DNA from: Dyadobacter sp. CY343 | GTDB taxonomy: Bacteria; Bacteroidota; Bacteroidia; Cytophagales; Spirosomataceae | Assembly: GCF_021390335.1 (NCBI RefSeq) | Contig: NZ_JAJUXK010000001.1 | Location: forward strand, 1,054,001-1,118,000 | Reading direction: 5' to 3' | Length of the DNA stretch: 64,000 nt | The notes under the pieces: generated by a model | Told to the model about the DNA's origin: nothing | Databases searched by the model: none | The model's input: only the letters and a program-made list of their open reading frames with translations | Program-made: the position numbers and the translations under genes | In this document: positions 1 to 7,610 of the stretch, piece by piece | Numbering within the stretch: the stretch's first letter is position 1 | How the letters are laid out: each line of letters opens with the position of its first letter

Positions 1-85
1 AGAAAGATTGTTCCAAAAGCGTGTTTTGCTGAGCCTGTGCAGCGAACGCAAATAGGGTGCAAAAAGCGATAACAAGTTTTTTCAT
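1..85 (-). CDS. N-terminus of a secreted protein (partial)
   Basis: The reverse strand reads from an ATG at 85 into a classic Sec signal peptide: MKKLVIAFCTLFAFAAQAQ, with a signal peptidase I type AQA|Q end. It then runs off the window edge after about 28 codons. The mature part is too short to assign a family. It is divergent from the GH39 gene that follows. Confidence 0.6.
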   Translation of the reverse strand, partial: MKKLVIAFCTLFAFAAQAQQNTLLEQSF

Positions 86-241
86 ATAAAGAGAATGGAT
101 TGAAAGCTGATTACCTCTGCCTCTATGCCGCGGAGGTAGGTCGTTCAAAGTTAATGATAACTAGTCTAAATAATGGCCAAAACTGCTTTTTGATTCCGCT
201 TCACGTCAATTCGTCCGTTTTTTTCGAGGGTTGGCGTCATT

Positions 242-275
242 GGGAAGGGAGGGAGGAAGGGAGGAAGGAGGAAGG
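242..275 (+). other. Uninterrupted polypurine tract with a G-quadruplex-compatible core
   Basis: Thirty-four consecutive purines lie 60-90 bases upstream of the GH39 start codon. Positions 242-261 hold four GGG runs with loops of 2, 1 and 5 bases, which fits the canonical G3N1-7 quadruplex pattern on the coding strand. Whether it folds or affects expression is unknown. Confidence 0.5.
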
Positions 276-333
276 TAGGATGGGGGATGGAGCTTCTTTA
301 CTGGTTTATTGGACATTCTTATTTTACATATTG

Positions 334-2037
334 ATGGAAAAGCTCTTTCGGAGGTTGTTTTTGGGGGCGGTCTGCATGCTTTCGGGTGTTGGCTTTCATG
401 CATTTGGGCAGGGTAGTGCTGGTACGCCGGCACGGATAGAGGTGAATTTTGATAAAACCGTAGGGCCAATGAAACCGGTTTGGGCGTGGTTTGGCTATGA
501 TGAGCCGAACTATACCTATATGAAAGATGGTAAAAAGTTACTGACCGAAATCGCAGAACTGAGCCCGGTGCCGGTTTACGTACGGGCGCATTGCCTGCTT
601 TGCACAGGCGACGGTACCGCTGCATTAAAATGGGGTTCGACGAATGCATACACCGAGGATGAAAACGGGAAGCCGGTTTATAACTGGGCTATTGTCGACA
701 GTATTTTTGACACTTACGTGAAACGCGGAATGAAGCCGCTCGCGCAGATTGGTTTTATGCCAAAAGCACTTTCCACCAATCCCGAGCCTTACCAGCACGA
801 CTGGAAGCCGGGCGATCCCTACAACAAGATCATGACCGGCTGGGCATATCCGCCGAAGGATTACCAGAAATGGGCCGATCTGGTTTACAATTGGGTAAAG
901 CACAGTGTGAAACGCTACGGACAAAAAGAAGTGGAAAGCTGGTATTGGGAAGTTTGGAATGAGCCAAACGGCTACTGGAAAGGCACGATGGAGGAGTTTT
1001 TTAAACTATACGACTATTCAGCCGATGCAGTTAAACGCGCATTGCCGACTGCACGGATCGGTGGGCTGAACATTGCAGGCACTTCGTCGCCGGGAGGTAA
1101 AAAGTGGCTGGAAGCTTTTCTGCTGCATTGTGCAGAGGGCACTAACTATGCGACTGGCAAAAAAGGCGCGCCGCTGGACGCCGTACTTTTTCACGCCAAA
1201 GGTTCGCCCAAACTGATCAATGGCGTAGTGAGAATGAATATGAGCCCGCAGCTGCGGGATATTCAGACCGGGTTTAAATCTGTGCTCGCTTATCCTCAGT
1301 TCAAAAACCTGCCGCTTATCGTAGGCGAATCGGATCCCGAAGGCTGCGCCGCTTGCGGTATGGCTACCAATCCGTCCAATGCATATCGGAACGGCACCAT
1401 GTATTCCAGTTACACAGCCGCCACTTTCGCCCGGAAATACGCGTTGGCAGATCAACATGGTGTCAACTTTCTCGGCGCAGTTTCCTGGTCATTTGAATTT
1501 GAAAATCAGCCTTGGTTTTACGGTTTCCGCGACCTCGCGACCAATGGAGTCGATAAACCGGTTTTGAATGTATTCAGGATGTTTGGTAAAATGAGTGGGA
1601 ATAGGGTGGAAGTGAAAAGCGACCGAATGTACCCGCTGCAAATGGTACTTGATTCCAGCATCCGCGGGCAGCAAACGGAAATAGGCGCACTAGCCTCAAA
1701 AGAGAGTAAAAAAGCTGCTATCATGCTCTGGAACTACCACGATGATGATTTGCAGGGAGCTGCTGAGCCGGTGGAACTGACACTCAATGGTATCAACTCA
1801 AAAGAAATAAAAATCACGGAATACCGGATCGACCGGGAACATAGTAATTCGTACGAAGCCTGGAAAAAAATGGGCTCTCCGCAGAATCCTGACAAAGGGC
1901 AGATAGCTGCGCTGGAAAAGGCCGGCCAACTGGAAAAGATGAGCCGCGAGCCGCTTGTAGAGCATAAACAGGGAAAAACAGTGGTGAAAGTTGCCCTGCC
2001 GCGTCAAGCTGTTTCCCTGATTACCCTGGAATGGTAA
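334..2037 (+). CDS. GH39-like glycoside hydrolase, secreted
   Basis: A predicted retaining glycosidase of the beta-xylosidase / alpha-L-iduronidase (GH39) type. I place the start at the ATG at 334, giving 567 residues, because it begins a good signal peptide (MEKLFRRLFLGAVCMLSG, cleavage near FGQ|G); the frame stays open upstream but the extension looks non-coding. The (beta/alpha)8 barrel carries WEVWNEPNG, whose Glu210 is the expected acid/base, and VGESDPEG, whose Glu332 is the likely nucleophile. A beta-sandwich tail follows. No polysaccharide-utilisation partners sit next to it, so the substrate cannot be told; the araBAD cluster 12 kb away makes a pentose-containing substrate possible but unproven. 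Confidence 0.75.
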   Translation: MEKLFRRLFLGAVCMLSGVGFHAFGQGSAGTPARIEVNFDKTVGPMKPVWAWFGYDEPNYTYMKDGKKLLTEIAELSPVPVYVRAHCLLCTGDGTAALKWGSTNAYTEDENGKPVYNWAIVDSIFDTYVKRGMKPLAQIGFMPKALSTNPEPYQHDWKPGDPYNKIMTGWAYPPKDYQKWADLVYNWVKHSVKRYGQKEVESWYWEVWNEPNGYWKGTMEEFFKLYDYSADAVKRALPTARIGGLNIAGTSSPGGKKWLEAFLLHCAEGTNYATGKKGAPLDAVLFHAKGSPKLINGVVRMNMSPQLRDIQTGFKSVLAYPQFKNLPLIVGESDPEGCAACGMATNPSNAYRNGTMYSSYTAATFARKYALADQHGVNFLGAVSWSFEFENQPWFYGFRDLATNGVDKPVLNVFRMFGKMSGNRVEVKSDRMYPLQMVLDSSIRGQQTEIGALASKESKKAAIMLWNYHDDDLQGAAEPVELTLNGINSKEIKITEYRIDREHSNSYEAWKKMGSPQNPDKGQIAALEKAGQLEKMSREPLVEHKQGKTVVKVALPRQAVSLITLEW

Positions 2038-2044
2038 CATAAAA

Positions 2045-2069
2045 AATAGGCCACTTTTGGTGGCCTATT
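2045..2069 (-). terminator. Hairpin terminator, best oriented for the minus strand
   Basis: A perfect 10-bp stem (AATAGGCCAC / GTGGCCTATT) with a 5-base loop is followed on the minus strand by a run of T residues (positions 2041-2046 are A on the plus strand). It sits between two convergent genes and can serve the minus-strand gene that ends at 2114; it may also slow the GH39 transcript. Confidence 0.65.
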
Positions 2070-2113
2070 CTGAGGTTCGTAGAGTTGTCTGTGTCTGTGG
2101 ATCGATGGATCCT

Positions 2114-2422
2114 TTAATCATTATTAAATTGAAGAACCCACATGCAGTTGTCTGGCCAGGGTGCATCGACCGTCCCGCAGTTTACCAGCTCATCGTCCAC
2201 GACGGCGTAACTCATTAAACTGCCGCCGGAATTTTCGATCTCCGTTTTGGCGCGATTGTACAATTGATTGAGAGTTTCGGAAGGTACAGGCTCAGCCCAT
2301 TCGCTTGCAGCATTTTTCCAGGCATAATCGCCGACATGCTCGCCGTATCTGTTTATCAGATAATGCTTGAAACTCTCGCCACTTAATGAAATGACCGGAT
2401 GTTTTTCGTTTTCCCGTTTCAT
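2114..2422 (-). CDS. Hypothetical protein, 102 residues
   Basis: A small soluble acidic protein without signal peptide or membrane segment, which I do not recognise. It has an N-terminal charged stretch, a central helical part (YLINRYGEHVGDYAW) and a C-terminal half with NCGTVDAPWPDNCMW, where two cysteines flank a Pro/Asp loop. The ATG at 2422 and the downstream terminator at 2045-2069 support a real single-gene unit. Its upstream neighbour is a secreted DUF4369-like protein with no evident link. Confidence 0.55.
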   Translation of the reverse strand: MKRENEKHPVISLSGESFKHYLINRYGEHVGDYAWKNAASEWAEPVPSETLNQLYNRAKTEIENSGGSLMSYAVVDDELVNCGTVDAPWPDNCMWVLQFNND

Positions 2423-2546
2423 ATTTTCAAGGTTTACTGAAAAGAATATTACTTGGCATAATGTATCCGTTGGCTACTAAAAACATACCAAACCTTTTAA
2501 GTTGGGATTCAAATTAATTCTACGAAATTTTTGCACAAATTGGGAG

Positions 2547-3224
2547 TTATCTGGTTCCGGTGATTTCCTGCTTTTTTGCTTTCAGAAGAAGATAATTCCG
2601 GTGTTTAAAAAGTGAAGCGTCAAGTTTTTCCAGCAAACCCATATTTTTAAAGGCATACCAGTTGATTTTCAGCAAGTAAAGGCTTACGTAGGATTGTGGA
2701 TTTGTGCGGATAAATTCGGCAGTTCTTGCCAGTAGGTCTTCCCTTTCTCTGGTTTGGCACGCAATCCAGTATTGGGCGCTGTCGGGCAAGTTCTTTCTGC
2801 GCATCCGCGCTTCCTGTACTACAAATGCATTCGCACGCGCATCGGAAGGTTTCTGAATGCTATCATTGAACTGTCGCCATTCGAGATTGCTGCGCGAATG
2901 GGTTACCACCGACCGTGCCACATTGCCAGTATCCAGCAGGATCTGCGTGCCCGATTCGAAGAAGAATGTGAGTGAACCTTTGAGTTTGGATACTTGCAGC
3001 TGATAGAGGTCCGGCAGCAAATGTGCGTCCATTTTCAGGTGCGTCGTGTCAAAACCGAGCTGAATGGAATGCACAATCGCAGCAAAGCCTTTTTCCCGTG
3101 TCAGCAAAATCGCTTTCCTGTCATCCAATACCCGCGGGGAAACGATGCTGATCTTTACATTTTGTGCAAATGAAGCAAAAGAAACGAGCGCAAGAAAAGT
3201 GAGAAAGAAGGAGATTTTCGTCAT
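2547..3224 (-). CDS. Secreted DUF4369-like protein without a thioredoxin domain
   Basis: A 225-residue exported protein. A Sec signal (MTKISFFLTFLALVSFASFA|Q) precedes a beta-rich region reminiscent of the DUF4369 domain found at the N-terminus of Bacteroidota TlpA-like thiol oxidoreductases (HLLPDLYQLQVSKLKGSL, FFFESGTQILL), followed by a helical segment with NPQSYVSLYLL, also typical of those proteins. The usual C-terminal thioredoxin fold with its CxxC is absent, so a redox activity is not expected. The strong terminator at 3291-3329 separates it from the endonuclease/phosphatase gene upstream, so it should have its own promoter. Confidence 0.55.
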   Translation of the reverse strand: MTKISFFLTFLALVSFASFAQNVKISIVSPRVLDDRKAILLTREKGFAAIVHSIQLGFDTTHLKMDAHLLPDLYQLQVSKLKGSLTFFFESGTQILLDTGNVARSVVTHSRSNLEWRQFNDSIQKPSDARANAFVVQEARMRRKNLPDSAQYWIACQTREREDLLARTAEFIRTNPQSYVSLYLLKINWYAFKNMGLLEKLDASLFKHRNYLLLKAKKQEITGTR

Positions 3225-3290
3225 CTAATTGAGACAGTCACATCAGGCAATGTTCGCTGACCGGAGTTCGCAGGTTCCGAATTTAACGAA

Positions 3291-3329
3291 AATAAGTTGG
3301 GCGTAGTGTTTTGCTACGCCCAACTTATT
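3291..3329 (-). terminator. Strong Rho-independent terminator
   Basis: A perfect 16-bp stem (3291-3306 with 3314-3329) around a 7-base loop, with a T-rich stretch following on the minus strand. It lies 28 bases past the stop codon of the endonuclease/exonuclease/phosphatase family gene and should end that transcript. Confidence 0.8.
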
Positions 3330-3356
3330 CAAATGTATTCTGTGTTTCTGCAAAAG

Positions 3357-4196
3357 CTATTTAATAAGTGCCTTGATTACAACTGGCTGGTGATCAGACG
3401 GATAGCGTTGTTCCTTCGCATCGGTTAATACCCCGTATTTCAAGACATCAATATCCTTGCTTACGAAAATATAGTCAATGCGCTTGTCCATTTTTGCGTC
3501 GAACTGGAAGCTGTTAAAAGTACCCTCTGGTCCGTAAGGCGGCTGTTTGGTCACTTCGTGGGTATCGTTCAAAATTCCCTCGATCGCTTTCATTTGCTCA
3601 GTTTCTGGCGTAGAATTAAAGTCCCCCGTCAGGAATGTAGTCGCTTTTCCGGCGATCTCGTTGATTTTCTTTACCATCAATTTACCCGACTCTTTCCGGG
3701 CTTCTACGCCCTGGTGATCAAAATGTACGTTGAAGAAGAAAAACTCCTTTTTAGAGGCCAGGTCCTGGAACTTACCCCACGAACAGATCCGGTTGCAGCA
3801 GGTTGCATCCCAGCCTTTGCCCGGCTTGTCAGGTGTTTCACTCAGCCAGAAATCACCCGATTTCAGCAATTTGAAACGGTCTTTCCGATAAAAAATCGAC
3901 GAATGCTCGCCACCTTCCTTCCCGTCGTCGCGCCCTTTTCCAATAAATGCAAACTCAGGGAGCTCAGCCACATCTTTGATCTGACCAATCAATGCTTCCT
4001 GCACGCCGAAGATGTCGAATTCATGAAAACGGATCAGGCCTTTTACATTTTCCTTACGATTCGGCCAGGCATTTACGCCATCGTTGGCGGTATTGTAGCG
4101 GAGGTTGTAGGAGGCCACATTAATCGTATTTTTTTGCGCAAAAGAAAGCGTCGATAAGGTCAGAAGAAGCAGAGAAAGGAAAGCGTTTTTTTTCAT
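3357..4196 (-). CDS. Secreted endonuclease/exonuclease/phosphatase (EEP) family hydrolase
   Basis: A 279-residue exported metal-dependent phosphoesterase. After a signal peptide (MKKNAFLSLLLLTLSTLSFA|Q) the EEP fold is complete: VASYNLRYN at the first strand, GVQEAL with the metal-binding Glu, FNVHFDH, LTGDFNSTPE and the C-terminal PSDHQPV with the catalytic Asp-His pair. The family cleaves phosphodiesters or phosphomonoesters in nucleic acids, inositol phosphates or sphingomyelin; the substrate cannot be read from the sequence. It lies downstream, on the same strand, of a SusC/SusD pair and a second exported phosphoesterase, which suggests joint use of a phosphorylated nutrient. The gap to that gene is filled by a palindromic array, so co-transcription is uncertain. 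Confidence 0.85.
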   Translation of the reverse strand: MKKNAFLSLLLLTLSTLSFAQKNTINVASYNLRYNTANDGVNAWPNRKENVKGLIRFHEFDIFGVQEALIGQIKDVAELPEFAFIGKGRDDGKEGGEHSSIFYRKDRFKLLKSGDFWLSETPDKPGKGWDATCCNRICSWGKFQDLASKKEFFFFNVHFDHQGVEARKESGKLMVKKINEIAGKATTFLTGDFNSTPETEQMKAIEGILNDTHEVTKQPPYGPEGTFNSFQFDAKMDKRIDYIFVSKDIDVLKYGVLTDAKEQRYPSDHQPVVIKALIK

Positions 4197-4234
4197 TGGT
4201 TATTTATGTTAGTTAAAAGTTTGTTTGTGGAAAC

Positions 4235-4490
4235 ACAGGAGGCCCCGCCGGGGCCGCATAATTTGTACCCTTAATCTTCCTATAAACAGGAGGCCCCGCT
4301 GGGGCCGCAACTTGCCCCAGCGGGGCCTCCTGTTTATAGGAAAAAAGGTAATTCATTTTTGTTGGCCCCAGCGGGGCCTCCTGTTTATAGGAAAAAAGGT
4401 AATTCATTTTTGTTGGCCCCAGCGGGGCCTCCTGTTTATAGAAAAAGGTAATTCATTTTTTGTTGGCCCCAGCGGGGCCTCCTGTTTGTA
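4235..4490. repeat. Six-copy 51-bp palindromic repeat array with internal inversion
   Basis: Six copies of a GC-rich palindrome (GGCCCC-AGC-GGGGCC followed by TCCTGTTTATAG) recur with a 50-51 bp period, starting near 4235, 4286, 4314, 4364, 4415 and 4465. The first two are in opposite orientation to the last four, giving an inversion centre near 4311. The inter-palindrome spacers of the last copies are almost identical (AAAGGTAATTCATTTTTGTT). Each palindrome can form a 6-bp stem and the array fills the gap between two minus-strand genes. It resembles a REP-like dispersed element; it is not a CRISPR because the spacers are not unique. Confidence 0.9.
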
Positions 4491-4575
4491 AAAAACGACG
4501 TTGTTATGAATCTCTTCGATTGTTTCAATCTTTCCGATTCGGACGAATCTGGCCGCGGAAAACCTCCGTCTTACA

Positions 4576-5808
4576 TTATTTACCTTTCCTCGGGATCAAT
4601 AACTTGCCAACTACCTCGCCGTCGTCGCGGATCATTTTCAGGTCTAGCTGCTTGCGGGTCGCATGCAATTTGATCAATGTTCGCTTGCCTTCCAAAGGTC
4701 CGCCGCCGATTACGATCGGGTAGTTGTGGTCTGCGTCGGGCTCATGCGTCATGTATCGGTGCGTATGGCCCGAGATCTGCAAGTCGATTTTAGCCTTGTT
4801 CAAAACCGGACCAAATACCTTCCGGCAATGCAGCGTTCCGTGCCAGTCGCCCGAGTGATAGGGGGAAATATGGATCAGTACCACGCGGAATTCGGCTTTC
4901 TTGAATTCCGGCGATTCGACTTCTCTTTCCAGCCACGTTTTCTGCGTTTCCCGGTAGCGGTCAAAGGCGATCAGCCCGCCGTAATCCACTGCGTCGTCGG
5001 CTTTGTCCTCACCAGAGTCCAGCACCACAAACCGGACTGGCCCGCGCGTGAATGCATAGTAATACTTGTTTTCAGGATAAGCATAATAGGAAGGAATGTG
5101 GCGCGAAAAGCTGCCGCGGCATTCGTGGTTGCCTTGCGTGAGGATAAACGGAAATTCAGTAGCGAAAATATCCACGCAGGGTTTGATCAAATGGTCGACC
5201 ATCTGGCTTTCTTCCGTAACCCAATCGAAACAATCCCCATTGAAAACCACAAAGTCGTAATCACGCGTATTGCCCGTATAGGCATGACGGTAAAGCAGTT
5301 GCGGGATAATCTGCGGCCGGTCGTGGATATCGTTGAAAACAACCATTTTAAATTCATCCTCATTGGCAGCAGGTGTCTTAAACCCGTAAAGCGGACTGGA
5401 AATACTTTCGCCAAATTCAACGCGGGAACCTTTGTAGCCGGTAATCTCGGTCGAAACGAGCTTGTATTTGTGGTCGGTACCAGGCTTTAAACCTTTGAGC
5501 GTGATCTTGTTGATCCGGTTGTTGGCCTCGACCAAACCATTCGTATAACCCACTTCGCGCATGCTCGTGTAAGTACCCGCGCCGTATTCAACCCAGCTGA
5601 AACAGTTTTTGTGCGTGATCCACATAATCGTCACTTCGTCGGTCCCCAGATTTTGGAGATAGGGACCGGCTACGAAGTGATTTTTTTCTTCCGCCGCGGC
5701 TTCTGAGATAGCAGCAGTTCCGGCGGCTTGTGAGGCAGTGAGCGGTAGCAGGCTCAGCGCCCCGATCTGGGACATTTTTTCAAGAAAAGACCTTCTGTCT
5801 GAAAGCAT
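4576..5808 (-). CDS. Exported metallophosphoesterase (purple-acid-phosphatase-like)
   Basis: A 410-residue calcineurin-like phosphoesterase. The N-terminus holds a twin-arginine motif (DRRSFLEKM) and a hydrophobic stretch ending in Ala residues, so Tat export of a folded, metal-loaded enzyme is likely. A fibronectin-like N-terminal domain (about residues 45-145) precedes the metallophosphatase motifs: VVFNDIHD, FNGDCFDW, LTQGNHECRG, VLIHISPYHSGDWHG and ISGHTHRY. Its start lies 33 bases past the susD stop codon, so it is probably the last gene of the sigma/fecR/susC/susD unit. The neighbourhood suggests that it removes phosphate from a substrate imported or bound by SusC/SusD. Confidence 0.85.
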   Translation of the reverse strand: MLSDRRSFLEKMSQIGALSLLPLTASQAAGTAAISEAAAEEKNHFVAGPYLQNLGTDEVTIMWITHKNCFSWVEYGAGTYTSMREVGYTNGLVEANNRINKITLKGLKPGTDHKYKLVSTEITGYKGSRVEFGESISSPLYGFKTPAANEDEFKMVVFNDIHDRPQIIPQLLYRHAYTGNTRDYDFVVFNGDCFDWVTEESQMVDHLIKPCVDIFATEFPFILTQGNHECRGSFSRHIPSYYAYPENKYYYAFTRGPVRFVVLDSGEDKADDAVDYGGLIAFDRYRETQKTWLEREVESPEFKKAEFRVVLIHISPYHSGDWHGTLHCRKVFGPVLNKAKIDLQISGHTHRYMTHEPDADHNYPIVIGGGPLEGKRTLIKLHATRKQLDLKMIRDDGEVVGKLLIPRKGK

Positions 5809-5841
5809 AAATGCAAGGGTTAGGAATAGGATTGTATTGTT

Positions 5842-7578
5842 TTACTCCCAGTTGGGGTTTTGCGTCAGGTTGGTATTCAGCAGGCGCTCTTGTCTTGGGA
5901 TTGGGTAAAGGTAATCTTTCGTCTCGTCGAATTTCTTGTTGATATGTCCATTCACGACGATGTTACCGCCTTTATTTCCATTTTCCAGCAAAATCTCGCT
6001 GCCCAGTTTCAGCAGCTGCGCACCCGGTACCGTCGGTTTTGTTCCTTCATAAATCACGAGATCCACCTTTCCGTTTTTGTCAAGATCGTAGTTGCCTGGG
6101 CCGGGGAAATACATGCCTTTGAACTGTCTTGTCAGCAGCTGGCCTTCTTTCCAGCGAATGATATCGTCCCAGCGCAGGAAATTTTCCATCACCATTTCAA
6201 TCCTTCTTTCGCGGCGGATTTCGAGCAGCACGCCCGCATTCTTGCCAGTCAGGTTGGTGTACATTTGTGCCTGATAAGAATCCGGTTTCGTATTCGCATT
6301 CAGCATATTGATGTTCGGCATACCTACGCGTTCGCGGGTCAGTTTGGTCGATATTTCAAGATCTTCCTGCGTCAGGGTACCTTTTTCAGCTTTGGCTTCG
6401 GCGTAATTCAGCAATACTTCGGCGTACCTGAAAATCGGCATATCCGTAATATCCTTATTGAAAGTATCCCATTTCGGCTCGGAGACAAATTTGATGAGCT
6501 GGTATCCTGTAACCGTCGCGCCAAACTCCGGCACCAGCGGGGTAGTTTCTCCGATACGGGTATATCCCGGCGTGCGGATCGTCTGCGAAAGGCGCGGGTC
6601 ACGGTTTTGAACTTCTTCGTAAAACTGCATCGTTTCGTAACCCTTCACATTCGTAAAAGGTGTCCCGTCTTTCATCAAATAGCTATTCACCAGCTTTTTC
6701 TCCAATCCCGGCTTTCCATAGGAAGCGGTCATGGTGTAGTAGTTGAGGTTATGATAAACCTGCAATTCATCACTGAAATCCCTGGCCAGAATTACTTCAT
6801 CCGCAATCGCATTATCGGAAGAGAAAAGTCTCAGATAAGCCGTTTCGGGCGTGGCTTTGTAAATCGTGTAGCCGCTGTTTTTGATCAGCTCTTCGGAAGC
6901 TGCAATGCTGGCGTCCAGGAATTTTTCAGAATCGGGCAACTTAAACTCTGTGTGGTATTTGCGGAAAGTGCCTTCATAAAGTCCCACACGAGACTTTAAT
7001 GCGAGTACAGTCCATTTTGTGACCGAGTTGACCTGACGAGCATTATTCGCGCTAAGTGCCTGCGCCGCGTAGTCCAGGTCAGCCATTACCGAGTCCATCA
7101 CCAATGTTCGTGGGTCGCGTGCTTTGGTGAGCAGGTCTTCATCCTCCACTTCAATCGTGCTGGAATACCAGGGTACATCGCCGAAACGCTTTACCATTTG
7201 GAAATAAAAATATGCCCTGAAAAACCGCGCAACGCCATTATAACGGGCGACTGCGTTCTTGTCGGGACATTTATTAGAATTGGCCAGGAAATAATTGATA
7301 TTCCGCAAACTGCCCCACGACCAGCCTCCGCCGCTTGTAGGTACGATGCGGGTTCCCTGTAATTCGTCGCGTAAACTGTTTTTTACAACATTGTCAACAT
7401 CCTCATTATAAACATCTTCCGCGCCGGGAAGCATATTGTAAAATGAGTTGGTATAAAGCAGCAGGTCATTTTCGGTATTAAAAAAAGTTTCAGGGGAAAT
7501 GGCGTCCAGCGGCAGCCTGTTCAGATCGCACGAGGCTAGTCCGATGCCCAGAAACAATATGGTAAGTAGCTTTTTCAT
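5842..7578 (-). CDS. SusD/RagB-family nutrient-binding outer-membrane lipoprotein
   Basis: A 578-residue surface lipoprotein that caps a SusC channel and binds its ligand. I choose the ATG at 7578 since it opens directly on a lipoprotein signal (MKKLLTILFLGIGLASC) with lipobox ASC. SusD hallmarks include the early PLDAISPETFFNTENDL segment, the TPR-like helices (FFRAYFYFQMVKRFGDVPW) and the C-terminal RRERRIEMVMENFLRWDDI and YLYPIPRQERLLN with N-x-N-L-x-QNPNW. It starts 32 bases past the susC stop. The phosphoesterase downstream suggests a phosphorylated ligand, which is inference. Confidence 0.95.
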   Translation of the reverse strand: MKKLLTILFLGIGLASCDLNRLPLDAISPETFFNTENDLLLYTNSFYNMLPGAEDVYNEDVDNVVKNSLRDELQGTRIVPTSGGGWSWGSLRNINYFLANSNKCPDKNAVARYNGVARFFRAYFYFQMVKRFGDVPWYSSTIEVEDEDLLTKARDPRTLVMDSVMADLDYAAQALSANNARQVNSVTKWTVLALKSRVGLYEGTFRKYHTEFKLPDSEKFLDASIAASEELIKNSGYTIYKATPETAYLRLFSSDNAIADEVILARDFSDELQVYHNLNYYTMTASYGKPGLEKKLVNSYLMKDGTPFTNVKGYETMQFYEEVQNRDPRLSQTIRTPGYTRIGETTPLVPEFGATVTGYQLIKFVSEPKWDTFNKDITDMPIFRYAEVLLNYAEAKAEKGTLTQEDLEISTKLTRERVGMPNINMLNANTKPDSYQAQMYTNLTGKNAGVLLEIRRERRIEMVMENFLRWDDIIRWKEGQLLTRQFKGMYFPGPGNYDLDKNGKVDLVIYEGTKPTVPGAQLLKLGSEILLENGNKGGNIVVNGHINKKFDETKDYLYPIPRQERLLNTNLTQNPNWE

Positions 7579-7610
7579 AAGAGTATTTAAAATTTTGTTG
7601 GACAACCGGA

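Noticed and set aside
100..333. N-terminal extension of the GH39 gene by 78 codons
   Set aside because: The extension spans the polypurine tract (GREEGRKEEGR-like peptide) and lacks protein character, whereas the ATG at 334 starts a proper signal peptide.
4235..4490. CRISPR array
   Set aside because: The sequences between the palindromes are nearly identical instead of unique, one block is inverted, and no cas genes are near. The GAATGAGT arrays fail for the same reasons.
4213..4491. Overlapping plus- and minus-strand frames with a 17-residue peptide repeat
   Set aside because: They come from the 51-bp palindromic array, whose period is a multiple of three; there is no signal, start context or homology.
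4663..5490. 275-codon plus-strand frame opposite the metallophosphoesterase gene
   Set aside because: It is a codon-bias shadow of a well-supported gene and has no recognisable motif.
5860..6999. 379-codon plus-strand frame opposite susD
   Set aside because: Long antisense frame within a certain SusD gene; composition is not protein-like and no start context is seen.
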